Origin: Psychrobacter sp. I-STPA10
GTDB lineage: Bacteria > Pseudomonadota > Gammaproteobacteria > Pseudomonadales > Moraxellaceae
Reading direction: 5' to 3'
DNA: 64,000 bases
Assembly (NCBI RefSeq): GCF_021012795.1
Contig: NZ_VFYU01000011.1
Coordinates: 1 to 64,000, forward strand
The position numbers and the translations under genes were made by a program. This document shows positions 1-8,489 of the stretch, in pieces. The first letter of the stretch is position 1. Each line of letters opens with the position of its first letter. The notes under the pieces are model-generated. The model was not told where the DNA came from, made no database searches, and worked only from the letters and a program-made list of their open reading frames with translations.

Positions 1-18
1 TGTAGTGGTCAACTAAAT

Positions 19-936
19 TTAGACAACAGATAAGAGGTTTCGATTGAAGTAACGTTTCTCTTTCTCTAATGGGGTCAGATAATTGTTGAAAGTATGTGGT
101 CTGATGGTTTGATAATAACCCCAAATATACTCATTAATAGCACACTTAGCTTCCTTAATATTCTCATAGCCAACCTTTGGCATCCATTCAGTCTTAAAAC
201 TTCTGAAGAATCTCTCAGTAGGAGCGTTATCCCAACAATTGCCACGGCGACTCATACTGTGAGTCATATCACTGCACTCACTCACATAGATAGAGAACTC
301 AAGACTGGTATAATGACTCCCCTGATCGGAGTGGAACATTACCCCAGCAGGGTTTAATCTAGTGTGATAAGCCATCTTTAAAGCTGATCCAGTTAATAAG
401 CTATTAGGTGAATCTGACACAGCAAAGCCTACAATGCGCCGAGCATATAAATCCAAAACGATTGCTAAGTAGCACCAGCCACCCTTGATACGGATATAAG
501 TCACATCCCCAGTCCAAACTTGATTAGGTGCTATGGGACTAAATTTGCGCTCTAAGGTATTGTCATGAATCTTGTGACCCTCATCGCAGTGTTTGTACTT
601 AGGTTGCTTAAGCTGTCTGCTGATAAGCCCCATACGCTTCATAAACTTACCTGCTTTATAACGAGACAACCTAACACCGTGTTGATGCCATAAGATAGCT
701 GTGATAGTGCGCGTACCTGCTGAGCCATTAGAGTCATTAAATATCTGGCGAATTAACGCTTTAACCTTGATAGCTTCGATATCGATTGGCTTAATCTTAG
801 TGCTGTAGTAGTAACTGCTTCTGACAATACCAAGTAAGTTACACAGTTGGCTTTTACTAATTTGTTTATCTTGCTCTGATAACTTAGTAATTAGCGATAG
901 TCTTTCAGGTTGTCCAATGCTAGCAGAGCGGAAGCC
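19..936 (-). CDS. IS3-family transposase OrfB (DDE integrase part), made by frameshift
   Basis: This frame runs unbroken from the slippery site near 936 to a stop at 19-21 and has no convincing start of its own; it is expected only as the OrfAB fusion. After the shift it reads GFRSASIGQPERLSLITKL and then an HTH_21-like linker (about 30 to 75 residues in). The rve integrase core follows, with the catalytic acids visible in WTGDVTYI, MFHSDQGSHY and NCWDNAPTERFF (the D, D and E of the DDE triad). The C-terminus ends NRNLLSVV, 18 bases from the left IS end. A TTG at 669 could start a truncated product, but the upstream frame is clearly coding, so I prefer the fusion. Confidence 0.87.
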   Translation of the reverse strand, partial: GFRSASIGQPERLSLITKLSEQDKQISKSQLCNLLGIVRSSYYYSTKIKPIDIEAIKVKALIRQIFNDSNGSAGTRTITAILWHQHGVRLSRYKAGKFMKRMGLISRQLKQPKYKHCDEGHKIHDNTLERKFSPIAPNQVWTGDVTYIRIKGGWCYLAIVLDLYARRIVGFAVSDSPNSLLTGSALKMAYHTRLNPAGVMFHSDQGSHYTSLEFSIYVSECSDMTHSMSRRGNCWDNAPTERFFRSFKTEWMPKVGYENIKEAKCAINEYIWGYYQTIRPHTFNNYLTPLEKEKRYFNRNLLSVV

Positions 937-1202
937 TTTTTTAATATATCACGCTCCATCCGTAAGCGTTTATTCTCCTTACGTAGTTGCTGAAGTTCTC
1001 TTTGTTCATCAGTTAAAGCATTGCCTTTGACTGGTCCAATACCCTGCTGTTCTTGACGATACTTACGCACCCAGTTATCAAGCGTTGAGATACCAATGTT
1101 CAGAGAGTTGGCCACTTCTTTGATTTTACGGTTTTCGTCAATAACGGCACTAATGGCTTCAAGTTTGAATTCTCGGGTGAATTTGCTACGCTGTTTGGTC
1201 AT
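891..1202 (-). CDS. IS3-family transposase OrfA (helix-turn-helix subunit)
   Basis: This 103-residue protein has the IS3 OrfA form. The N-terminal half is a helix-turn-helix of the HTH_Tnp_1 type (FTREFKLEAISAV to TLDNWVRKYRQ, about residues 8-50). A leucine-zipper-like segment rich in Leu, Glu and Lys follows (about 60-95). In this family OrfA binds the IS ends and, through a -1 frameshift, forms the N-terminus of the OrfAB transposase. The start at 1202 is an ATG just inside the right terminal repeat. The C-terminus after KKASALLA lies downstream of the slippery site and is made only when no frameshift occurs. Confidence 0.9.
   Translation of the reverse strand: MTKQRSKFTREFKLEAISAVIDENRKIKEVANSLNIGISTLDNWVRKYRQEQQGIGPVKGNALTDEQRELQQLRKENKRLRMERDILKKASALLALDNLKDYR
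936..942 (-). promoter_or_regulatory. Programmed -1 frameshift heptamer A AAA AAG
   Basis: On the minus strand orfA reads TTA AAA AAG GCT. Slipping back one base gives GGC TTC CGC and enters the long orfB frame. A AAA AAG is the standard IS3-family slippery heptamer. The orfB frame is closed by a TGA only a few codons upstream, so the junction must be close to here. Confidence 0.85.
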
Positions 1203-1346
1203 ACTAAGTTCCTTTTTTAAGTTAGTATAACCTCTTAGTTGCTGTCCAGTTTTATTATGACACTACAAGCTAAATTTAAGAAAAAAAGAAATTAATAGAA
1301 ATCTTAAGAATTCTGACTTTAAAATTGATGGCTATACTCAATTTAA

Positions 1347-1475
1347 CCAATCAACAAGGTGAGGTGGTTAGCCGATTATGTTGAGTTTGAAAAGCGCTAT
1401 TATGATAATTTAAATCTGTCAGGCTGTGTTGCCTGACTCAAGTAAACTAGCCTCCAATATACTCGGGGCGGTTCA
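1347..1475 (+). mobile_element. Remnant: right end of a second, different IS3-family element
   Basis: A short open stretch ends with LADYVEFEKRYYDNLNLSG and a stop at 1434-1436, which has the look of an IS3 OrfB C-terminus. About 40 bases on, the sequence ends in a terminal repeat that reads TGAACCGCCCCGAGTATATT inward from base 1475, typical of one IS3 subgroup. A homologous tail occurs at 14444-14548, and a bare pair of such ends at 7298-7363. The outermost TGA of this end is also the stop codon of the DUF3325 gene. Confidence 0.65.
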
Positions 1476-1778
1476 TTTCATCACTCGCACCTCATATACA
1501 ACCAGATATAAATATATCAACCCTGCTGCCAGACTCAAACTGCCAAACCATACCACCACAAAATAACCTGTATGGCGGGCAAAAAAGGGCAGAAAAAAAG
1601 CAAGACTACACAAAATCAGTCCTAACCAACGTAGCCACTGCGCTTGAATGTCTATGGGTGTAATGGCTTGTAAATGGGGCAAAAACTTTTTTCCATGACG
1701 CTTACTGCTCATCATTAGTAATACCATGCCCAACCCATTAAATAGCAATAATAATACATATAACATTGAGTCAGACAT
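1473..1778 (-). CDS. DUF3325 small inner-membrane protein of the iron cluster
   Basis: This 101-residue hydrophobic protein has three or four predicted membrane helices (about 5-22, 45-63, 68-95). It fits DUF3325, a family known mainly from its place beside PepSY membrane proteins and TonB receptors; no reaction is established. It overlaps the upstream PepSY gene by 8 bases, so the two are probably translated together. The C-terminus (EVRVMK, stop) is odd: the TGA stop is the first three bases of an IS3-type terminal repeat, so an insertion may have cut or replaced the natural end. The length is still normal for the family. Confidence 0.75.
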   Translation of the reverse strand: MSDSMLYVLLLLFNGLGMVLLMMSSKRHGKKFLPHLQAITPIDIQAQWLRWLGLILCSLAFFLPFFARHTGYFVVVWFGSLSLAAGLIYLYLVVYEVRVMK

Positions 1779-3591
1779 TGGATACTTCCTTTTTTATCTG
1801 TCTATCGGCTAGATTGCTATCAGAGGACGCAGGGGATTTTGTAGAAGGGTGTTTTTTAGCAGCTCGCTGCTTGTTTGTTTTGGTTTGTGCAGCAATATCA
1901 GCCTGTTGTTTGCATTTCACGCGATAACTGATAAAGAAAAATAACCCCGCCAAGCTAATAAACGCTCCATCAAAGCTAAGAAATAAAATATCATGTTGGC
2001 TGATGCTATGGATAAAGCCACGATTGGTAGTAATGGCATTCATAATGGGCGTTAGTAGTAGTAAGGTAGCTACTAAAGACAGCCCTGCTCGCCAAGCATA
2101 ACGATTGGGCGTCATCATTGCCATAATTAGGCTAACCCCCCAAATGATAAAAAAGCCGTTGACCTCCCAGTCTGCTCGGGCATTCATATCAATAGGCAAC
2201 AAACGATTGAGCCATAAATAGCCCACCATTGCCAATGGCAGGCCAACTAAGGTAGCAATATTGAGCTTTTCGACCAACCAAAAGCCAAAGTACGGCTTAT
2301 CAGGATTCGTCAATTGTCGGCGGCGTTTGACCGTCCATAAGACCATACCTGTGGCAATCATACCGCAGCCTGATGCCCCCAACAAAAAGTATAGCCAGCG
2401 TAGCCAGTAATCAGAAAATCGTCCCGCATGCAATCCCACCATGACAGCTTGAGTAGTCACTGCCATCGGTGGTGGGTCACTTTGCTGTTGTAGTATGCCC
2501 GTTTTACCATCGTAAATACGAAAAATACTGATATCTGCCAATTGTTTATCAGTTTTGCCATCAATCATAATTAGGCTTTGATTGGTATTGGGATGATTAA
2601 TACGTATTCGGCTAATATCATAATCAGGATTACGCTGTTGCCAATCAGCTTTAGTTTGGGCAATTAGGGCTGTCACATCAGTCATTGGTGTAGCTTGTAA
2701 GTCAGTTGCCTCAGTATCGGCAGCGCGGTAAGAATAAAGCTGCTGATAGGCTTGCTCTTTATCAATCCCTGAAACGACAATACTCCAAGGCATATATAAG
2801 GTAATTAAGGTAATGATACCTGTAAAGGTAATCATGATATGAAAAGGTAGTGGCAGTACTGATAGCCCATTATGGGCATCAAGCCATGAGCGTTGTCCTT
2901 TGCCCCAACGAAAGGTAAAAAAGTCAGTAAAGATTTTTTTATGAACAATAATACCAGTAATGATAGCAATGAGCATCATCATGGCAGCAAAACCAACAAT
3001 TAACCTTGCCCAAATGGTGGGTAGATAATGCAAATCAAAATGCATACGATAAAAGAAGTTACCTCCTTCGGTTTCTCTTGGGTGGTATAGTGTTTGGTTT
3101 TGAGTATCAAATTGGTATTCAAGGTAGTCATCGGCTATTTCAGCATCAATTTCTAAGCGTTGATAGTTATCAAGGTTGGCAATATACCAACTGGTCGCAT
3201 TGGGGTGAGTTGCTTGTAGATGCTGAATAGCGAGCCCATAGGCGGTAACTGAATCAATTTTAGAGGTTAGCGACTGTGTTGGTGATGGTGGTGATATAGA
3301 TGACTGAGTATTTGATAGCAGGCTTGACTGGGTGCTTGATTGGATAGTTGTCTGGGCAGTAGTGGTTTGTATTAAAGGCGCAATTTCAGGTTGCATCCAT
3401 GCAGTCAAATCATCGTTAAAATAGCTGACTGTACCCATAATAAAGATGGTAAATAATAGCCAACCTAGCAATAAGCCAAACCATGTATGCACCTCAGACA
3501 TAATCTGACGGTAACCTTTGGGCTTAGGTTGCCATTTGGGATTTTTATCTTTTTTAGCTTGAATTGTTTTTTTTGGGGCTATATTTGTCAT
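1771..3591 (-). CDS. PepSY-associated membrane protein (possible ferric-siderophore reductase)
   Basis: This 606-residue protein has an N-terminal membrane helix after the segment EVHTWFGLLLGWLLF (about 33-50), a periplasmic PepSY-type region, further paired helices (about 195-220, 250-275, 395-420) and three more near the C-terminus. The first His-containing helix and the HAGRFSDYWLRWLYF segment are typical of the PepSY_TM family, some of whose members reduce ferric siderophores at the inner membrane. Ser/Thr/Gln repeats fill about residues 75-110, and the Lys-rich tail is cytoplasmic. It lies between DUF3649 and DUF3325 genes in a Fur-type cluster, which supports a role in iron acquisition; the exact substrate is not readable. 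Confidence 0.8.
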   Translation of the reverse strand: MTNIAPKKTIQAKKDKNPKWQPKPKGYRQIMSEVHTWFGLLLGWLLFTIFIMGTVSYFNDDLTAWMQPEIAPLIQTTTAQTTIQSSTQSSLLSNTQSSISPPSPTQSLTSKIDSVTAYGLAIQHLQATHPNATSWYIANLDNYQRLEIDAEIADDYLEYQFDTQNQTLYHPRETEGGNFFYRMHFDLHYLPTIWARLIVGFAAMMMLIAIITGIIVHKKIFTDFFTFRWGKGQRSWLDAHNGLSVLPLPFHIMITFTGIITLITLYMPWSIVVSGIDKEQAYQQLYSYRAADTEATDLQATPMTDVTALIAQTKADWQQRNPDYDISRIRINHPNTNQSLIMIDGKTDKQLADISIFRIYDGKTGILQQQSDPPPMAVTTQAVMVGLHAGRFSDYWLRWLYFLLGASGCGMIATGMVLWTVKRRRQLTNPDKPYFGFWLVEKLNIATLVGLPLAMVGYLWLNRLLPIDMNARADWEVNGFFIIWGVSLIMAMMTPNRYAWRAGLSLVATLLLLTPIMNAITTNRGFIHSISQHDILFLSFDGAFISLAGLFFFISYRVKCKQQADIAAQTKTNKQRAAKKHPSTKSPASSDSNLADRQIKKEVSNV

Positions 3592-3646
3592 GAGTCTACC
3601 TAAAGAGGCTTATATAAAGGGTAAACAAGCAAGGATAAAGAAAGTT

Positions 3647-3931
3647 TTAAATAGTAAGATAACAAAATATACCCAATACGCTTGCAATGGCAATGACAAT
3701 CATCCATGCAAGCCATAAGCGTTGTACCGAAAACACCAAGATAATGAGAGCAGCACAAATAATAACGCTGGCTATTTGCCCCCAATAGATAGCAGAAACT
3801 GTGTCAATAGGCAATCCTAAAAAGGCAATGGCAGTCAACGTTGCTACGCCATAGCTGCCTACCACTGCCAATAGGATACGGCTGGCAAGTCTAAAATAAG
3901 GATGGGCGAATTTTAGACTTGTTTTGGTCAT
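3647..3931 (-). CDS. DUF3649 small membrane protein of the iron cluster
   Basis: A 94-residue protein with three membrane helices (about 15-38, 45-65, 72-92). The start MTKTSLKFAHPYFRLASRIL and the spacing of helices fit DUF3649, a family almost always found between a TonB-dependent receptor and a PepSY membrane protein. Its role is unproven; a structural or accessory part in ferric-siderophore handling is inferred from position. It starts 2 bases after the stop of the DUF4198 gene, so it is in the same transcript. Confidence 0.78.
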   Translation of the reverse strand: MTKTSLKFAHPYFRLASRILLAVVGSYGVATLTAIAFLGLPIDTVSAIYWGQIASVIICAALIILVFSVQRLWLAWMIVIAIASVLGIFCYLTI

Positions 3932-3933
3932 GT

Positions 3934-4665
3934 CTACTCATCCTCTTTAGATAATAAATTAAATGATAAAGTACTGATAAAATTATCGGTATCTGCAAGG
4001 CTGGTATTGGCGCTATTCACTTGATGGCTGGCACGCAGTACATTAACCCCATTGCTACCAACTTTTACCGAGGCTATACCTTCATTGTTACTCATCACCG
4101 CCGGCCCATCTGGGTCATTTATATAATCCAATACAATCTTGGCATTGGCAACTGGCTTACCAAATGAGCTGACCAATACTTTAAATTCATCGCCTTTTTG
4201 TAGCTCATAAGGGTCTACAAGAGGCGTCACTTGTAAAGCCAGATTGGGTAAGATAATCGGCTTGGTTTGGTGGTCTAATAAAGTAGTGGTAATAAACGTA
4301 TATTTACCCGTACTAACGGCATTTGGCACTTCTTTTTTGTTGCCCTTATGGTATTTACCCTGAGCATCTTTGCTATGATAACCAGAATCATAAGTTGCCA
4401 CAACTAGGTTGGCTTGCTCTGGTAAGTCAAGCAATACATTGTTTTTTGTATTAATGGTGGTCAAAGGCACAGGCGCATTGTTGGCATCTAAGGCATAAAC
4501 ACTTTTGACTCTATCGGCATCATAGCGGTTATCCATACCGCCTTCACCCAACACAATCGCCATTTGATCCGCTCGCTGAGCCACCCAAATACTATGTGCT
4601 TGTGCTACTTGTATGCCGCTAAATAAAGCTAAAGAGACCACACTACTAATTAAATATTTTTTCAT
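3934..4665 (-). CDS. DUF4198-family periplasmic protein
   Basis: The 243-residue precursor begins with a Sec signal peptide (hydrophobic core about 7-20, cleavage after AQA near residue 23) and the mature protein starts HSIWVAQR, the usual opening of DUF4198. The family consists of all-beta periplasmic proteins linked to metal uptake. The C-terminal half (about 140-240) resembles a bacterial Ig-like fold. Position 51 bases downstream of a TonB-dependent receptor, and upstream of DUF3649 and PepSY genes, suggests a periplasmic role in the same iron system. No ligand-binding residues can be assigned beyond the N-terminal His. Confidence 0.8.
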   Translation of the reverse strand: MKKYLISSVVSLALFSGIQVAQAHSIWVAQRADQMAIVLGEGGMDNRYDADRVKSVYALDANNAPVPLTTINTKNNVLLDLPEQANLVVATYDSGYHSKDAQGKYHKGNKKEVPNAVSTGKYTFITTTLLDHQTKPIILPNLALQVTPLVDPYELQKGDEFKVLVSSFGKPVANAKIVLDYINDPDGPAVMSNNEGIASVKVGSNGVNVLRASHQVNSANTSLADTDNFISTLSFNLLSKEDE

Positions 4666-4716
4666 AATAATACCTTACTGAGGTTGGTTGGTTTAATAAT
4701 AAAATAGAGGTTAAGA

Positions 4717-6945
4717 TTAAAAACGATAGGTCAGCCTACCCATCACATTGATTGGCTCACCATAAAATACTTGTTTATAAAATCCAACCCGACTGTAATA
4801 TTTCTGATTAAGTAGGTTGGTGACATTGAGCTGAGCGGCTAAGTTATCAGTAATGGCATAATTTGCCATCAGATTAACCAATGTGACGGGTTTTTGAGTA
4901 TATTTTTCATTTTGTTTGCTAACAGGATTAGCGATATAAGCATAGGTTTCATCAGCCCAATTGACTCCGCCGCCAATGGTCAGTCCATTAATCACATTAC
5001 TCATATCATAAGTGGTAAATAGCTTAATGGTACGATTGGGATATTGTGTATTGATGGCTTTATCATCACGGTCTTTGGCATTAAATTGGGTATAGCCAAT
5101 ACTCGCTTGCCAGTTTGGATTAATCTCACCTGTGACTTCTACCTCGATACCCTGACTGGTTGCCCCTTTTGCTCCATAATAAGCATCCTCTGGTGGTTTT
5201 GTGCCTACCACTGTTTTACCTGAATCTAATTGTGCCAGATTATCTTGTACTATCTTAAACACACTAAATTGGCTTTGTAATTTGCCATTGTCACTACGGC
5301 TTTTTACCCCAATTTCGTAATTAGTGCCTCGAATGGGGTCAAGATAATCACCATTTTCTTTACGTTCTTCTTGGGGTTTAAAAATATCGGCATAGTTGAC
5401 ATAGAGGCTATGGTTATTATTTATGTCATAGACCACACCTGCATAAGGTGTTTTGATTGAGCTAAAATTCCTATTGAGCTCATCACCATAACTATTACCT
5501 TTCACTTTATAGTTAGCAAAACGACTGCCCAATATGACCGATAGTGGCTCAGCAAGCTTAAGCTGCGTTGAAATAAACGCGCCATTTTGAGTGGTAGTGG
5601 TGTCGTCAGTCTCTTCAACATCTCCCGTATTGTCTTTCCATTTGGGCTCAGGATAACTGCCGTCCCATGTCAAAAAACTGCTAATTGGTGCAGGGTCAAT
5701 GGCATCATAACTTTGTGATAGTGTATGATTTTTATCATGGGTCGCACCAATAATAAATTGATGTGTTTGTCCAAACGCATCAAAATAACCCGATATATCT
5801 GTCTGGATAACTTGTTGGTCACGATACCTATCATATCTTGCTGACAGTGGTTTAACGCCCAATCCAGTTTGTTTATCCACCACCGTACCGTTTATATAGA
5901 AGAGTTTGGGCTTAGCAGTATTATCACTATAACTGCCTTTTATAGAGCCTTGCCAACCATTAGCAAAAGTATGTTGTAAACCAGCAAAGTAATTTAAATT
6001 TTCTGAATCCCAATTTGCCCAATCCACACTGGCATTTTTACTGACATCCCAGTCGGTCTTTGTACCATCAGAAAAATAGGCTGGTAATGCGCCCCACATG
6101 GCAGCATGTTGCTTATTCTTTTGGTAACTAACGCCAATATTTGCTGTGGTATTATCACCTATATCTGCATCAATGGTGGTATAGGCAATGATATTGCCTT
6201 TTTGTTCACGCTCAATATAAGTATCACCATCAGAATATCCAGCAATAACACGCCCGCGTACATTACCGCTGGCAGTCAGTGCTTGACTATGGTCAATAGA
6301 TACCCCGTAATTACCAAAGCGATTGGCTGTGGCAGATATTTCAGTGACTGGTGTCTTGTTATTGGCATGTTTACGCACCAGATTGATGGAGGCAGATGGA
6401 TCACCTGTTCCAGTCATCAACCCTGTTGCGCCCCGTACCACTTCAATATGATCATAAATGGCAGTATTGGTAGAAGTTTCTGATGCGGATGAGCCCCCTC
6501 TAAAATAGCTATTCATACCATCAACTTGGTACTGATTAATACCAAATCCTCTGGCAGATAAAGAAACACGGGCACCGTCAAGACTTTTGGCGCTGACGCC
6601 TATACTACTATCCAAAGCTTTGGATAGGTCAGTTAAGTTTTGGTCTTTCATTTGCTGATTAGTGATAACACTCATAGATTGCGGTGTTTCTTGTGCTGAT
6701 AGCGTTAATCCTGTTGCACTACTGGTAGCAGGAGCAGTATAAGCTTTGGTATTTTCAGTAATTGTCGGTTGAGAATCCGAGGTAATAACAATAGGATCAA
6801 CGGTTGTAGCAGGAAGGAGAGCTTCATCTTGCGTATCTGTACTATCTATGACAATTACCTCGTCTGCATGGGCAGACATCGCCATAAATAGTGCAGTATT
6901 AATAGCAAGAATTAACGGTGAATACTTAAAATATTTTGATTGCAT
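4717..6945 (-). CDS. TonB-dependent siderophore receptor
   Basis: A 742-residue outer-membrane receptor. It has a signal peptide ending near AHA (residue 27), a Thr-rich spacer that may hold the TonB box, and a plug domain (about 80-195) with QETPQSMSVITNQQM and the RGFGINQYQVDGM signature. A 22-strand barrel follows and ends in the aromatic terminus GRLTYRF. The plug motifs match receptors of the ferric-hydroxamate or ferrichrome class, but the ligand cannot be read. It is the first gene of a leftward cluster of five. A Fur box about 190 bases upstream predicts repression by iron. The start has AAGG 10 bases upstream. Confidence 0.9.
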   Translation of the reverse strand: MQSKYFKYSPLILAINTALFMAMSAHADEVIVIDSTDTQDEALLPATTVDPIVITSDSQPTITENTKAYTAPATSSATGLTLSAQETPQSMSVITNQQMKDQNLTDLSKALDSSIGVSAKSLDGARVSLSARGFGINQYQVDGMNSYFRGGSSASETSTNTAIYDHIEVVRGATGLMTGTGDPSASINLVRKHANNKTPVTEISATANRFGNYGVSIDHSQALTASGNVRGRVIAGYSDGDTYIEREQKGNIIAYTTIDADIGDNTTANIGVSYQKNKQHAAMWGALPAYFSDGTKTDWDVSKNASVDWANWDSENLNYFAGLQHTFANGWQGSIKGSYSDNTAKPKLFYINGTVVDKQTGLGVKPLSARYDRYRDQQVIQTDISGYFDAFGQTHQFIIGATHDKNHTLSQSYDAIDPAPISSFLTWDGSYPEPKWKDNTGDVEETDDTTTTQNGAFISTQLKLAEPLSVILGSRFANYKVKGNSYGDELNRNFSSIKTPYAGVVYDINNNHSLYVNYADIFKPQEERKENGDYLDPIRGTNYEIGVKSRSDNGKLQSQFSVFKIVQDNLAQLDSGKTVVGTKPPEDAYYGAKGATSQGIEVEVTGEINPNWQASIGYTQFNAKDRDDKAINTQYPNRTIKLFTTYDMSNVINGLTIGGGVNWADETYAYIANPVSKQNEKYTQKPVTLVNLMANYAITDNLAAQLNVTNLLNQKYYSRVGFYKQVFYGEPINVMGRLTYRF

Positions 6946-7135
6946 ATAAACGCCTTAGCTAAATTAGGAATGAGTGTTGAACAACATTAATCAAACTACA
7001 CAAAGACAAGTACAACTATCCAACTCTAACAATAGAGCTTGATGTTTATATTTGGATAGAAGGAGTGTAGAAGAATAAAAATATTCATATATTGTCTAAT
7101 AACTCTAGGCTTTACATGAACTTAGGGATTATAAC

Positions 7136-7154
7136 GATAATGATATTAGTTATC
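7136..7154 (-). promoter_or_regulatory. Fur box upstream of the TonB receptor cluster
   Basis: GATAATGATATTAGTTATC matches the 19-base Fur consensus GATAATGATAATCATTATC at 16 positions. It lies in a very AT-rich stretch about 190 bases upstream of the receptor start. This distance implies a long leader or a promoter close to the box. The receptor is the only gene nearby whose type is usually Fur-controlled. Confidence 0.75.
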
Positions 7155-7599
7155 AATATTATTATTAATAAATATTCTTATGTAATTTTCTGTGACAAAA
7201 AATCAAGTGACTTACTAGATGCGTGTTGATTTAAAAATAGACTCAACAAAGCCTGATATGTACTGAAGAAACCGTAGCCCCAATCTTAGTAAACTAATGA
7301 ACTGTCCTGATATTTTCATATTCTCTTAGAATGTTGAGTCTCCAACAATCTCAGGGTGGTTCACCCTTAAAAAAAAATCCAAAGATTAGATAGATATCAA
7401 TTTTAAAGAATTAACACCTATCTAATGCTTATCAATATTATCTGTCTTTTCTAACTACTAAAAAAAAGACAATGGGATGGATAATATTAATTCAACTCAT
7501 ACCATCTGTCAGCTAGCTAAATTTTAGGTCGCCTTTTCTTGTTACTGTTTATGTCGTTAAACATAACACTTAAAGAAAATAGATCACGGAGCTTGACCC
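7155..7599. other. Intergenic region with IS debris, no gene seen
   Basis: An AT-rich gap between the Fur box and the next rightward gene. It contains the small paired-end element at 7298-7363 and an imperfect hairpin with arms ATTAGATAG and CTATCTAAT near 7385-7426. I see no further open frame with coding character. Confidence 0.5.
7298..7363. repeat. Solo pair of IS3-type terminal repeats (about 66 bp)
   Basis: The left arm TGAACTGTCCTGATATT and the right arm, read inward as TGAACCACCCTGAGATT, match at 13 of 17 positions. They resemble the IS3-type end at 1475. Only about 30 bases separate the arms, so this looks like an element reduced to its two ends, or a very small non-autonomous derivative. 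Confidence 0.5.
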
Positions 7600-7935
7600 A
7601 TGAAAAATTTGAGATTGTATTTTCAACCGCATCTTACTACCAAAGAACGACAATTATGCAAACGGTTTTGGTTAGATAGCGAATTAGATAACTATCTAGA
7701 TGTTATTAATCAAGTACTACTATTACAAAGAGCTTTTAAGCTTGAGCATAGCCAAAATGTCTTTATTATTTTAAACAAATGTCAGGTATTCGATAGCAGG
7801 CAACGCTGTGAGATATGTCAAATTTTACGCCGTATTCACTACCCTTTTGAGCTTAACTATAAGCAAGCTCAAGCTATCAATAAACAAATGATTAAGTGGC
7901 GCTGTGACGAGTGTCTTAATTATAGTTATTATTAA
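7600..7935 (+). CDS. Hypothetical small protein with paired cysteines
   Basis: An unrecognised 111-residue protein, basic and rich in Leu, Gln and Arg. The N-terminal half is probably helical. The C-terminal half has two CxxC pairs, in QRCEICQILRR (about residue 70) and WRCDECLNY (about 103), spaced roughly 30 residues apart, which could bind one zinc. The start at 7600 has GGAG about 10 bases upstream, which is good for this genome. It stands alone between the iron cluster and an XRE regulator that converges on it. It could be a small nucleic-acid-binding protein, but I see no named family and give no function. Confidence 0.6.
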   Translation: MKNLRLYFQPHLTTKERQLCKRFWLDSELDNYLDVINQVLLLQRAFKLEHSQNVFIILNKCQVFDSRQRCEICQILRRIHYPFELNYKQAQAINKQMIKWRCDECLNYSYY

Positions 7936-7945
7936 TATTTAAATA

Positions 7946-8278
7946 TTAATTAATTTTTTCTTTAAAAATATTCCTATTAACACTGCCAGACTCATTATCT
8001 AATTTACTGGTCAATTTACTGGTATGCCATTCAAGCAGTTTGGATGCCAATTCATCATCTGCAAAAAAATAAGCAGGTGGTATATCTAGTACTTTTGCCA
8101 GTTGTGTCAAGGTGTGAAAATCTGGTTGATGTATGCCTCGCTCATAGCGATTAATGCGTGTACTGGCAACAAATTCATCAAGTCCAATGGCAATACCGAG
8201 TTTTTCTTGTGTCAATCCTTTGGCTTTTCTTGCTTGTTTAAAGCGTTTGGTAAAAATAGTCTGTAAATCCATAGTCAT
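7946..8278 (-). CDS. XRE-family transcriptional regulator
   Basis: A 110-residue protein with an HTH_3 domain over about residues 10-72. The signature KAKGLTQEKLGIAIGLD, the RINRYERG turn and the TLTQLAKVLDIPPAYFF tail are clear. The remaining 35 residues are polar and may mediate dimer formation. The gene is read leftward, and an ACTACG palindrome begins about 50 bases upstream of the start, so autorepression is likely. A second copy of the same operator-like repeat sits upstream of the rightward lipoprotein gene at 8636, which may be its target. The family name is safe; the regulon is inferred. Confidence 0.88.
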   Translation of the reverse strand: MTMDLQTIFTKRFKQARKAKGLTQEKLGIAIGLDEFVASTRINRYERGIHQPDFHTLTQLAKVLDIPPAYFFADDELASKLLEWHTSKLTSKLDNESGSVNRNIFKEKIN

Positions 8279-8294
8279 TCTCTATAGTGAACGT

Positions 8295-8348
8295 ACTACG
8301 AATTTCGGATATTTTTACTTGCTTTTTACTACGAATAACGTAGTATTA
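8295..8348. promoter_or_regulatory. Operator-like repeat, copy 1 (upstream of the XRE gene)
   Basis: First copy of a 54-bp direct repeat. It holds a single half-site ACTACG at its left end (8295-8300) and a perfect palindrome ACTACG-AATAA-CGTAGT at 8328-8344. It directly precedes the leftward XRE gene, the place expected for an autoregulatory operator. Copy 2 differs at one base. Confidence 0.6.
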
Positions 8349-8368
8349 GAATTAATTTAATATTTTGA

Positions 8369-8473
8369 GATAATTTTATAACTGTTCAAACCGACCCTAA
8401 GTTGCGTCCACAGATCACCATGTGTGATTTTGCGGATGTGCAACGTTGGCAAAGCTATGAGACAGAGAAGTAA
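8369..8473 (+). pseudogene. Possible C-terminal remnant of a lost gene (34 codons)
   Basis: Between the two operator-like repeats, one frame reads DPKLRPQITMCDFADVQRW to a TAA at 8471-8473. It has no start codon context and is closed upstream by a stop at 8366. The residue composition looks like real coding sequence. It may be what is left of a gene removed by recombination next to the 54-bp repeats. I do not recognise the parent family. Confidence 0.3.
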
Positions 8474-8489
8474 CAACTTAAGTAAACAG

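Larger units (their letters stand above)
1..1267 (-). mobile_element. IS3-family insertion sequence, apparently complete
   Basis: Two overlapping reading frames, orfA and orfB, lie between imperfect terminal inverted repeats. The left end starts TGTAGTGGTCAACTAAAT at base 1. The right end, read inward from base 1267, starts TGTAGTGTCATAATAAAA. Both converge on the same AACTAAGAGGTT or AGATAAGAGGTT block about 30 bases in. The DDE motifs and the A6G frameshift site are intact, so the element could still move. The left end coincides with the window edge, so no target duplication can be checked. The IS3 subgroup is not assigned. Confidence 0.9.

Noticed and set aside
3600..3785. Short leftward frame of 61 codons overlapping DUF3649
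   Set aside because: It lies in another frame of the DUF3649 gene and has Cys/His-rich composition typical of a shadow.
7351..7375. GGGTG-GTT-CACCC hairpin as a terminator
   Set aside because: It is followed by a run of A on the plus strand and preceded by T on the minus strand, and it is part of the IS-end pair.
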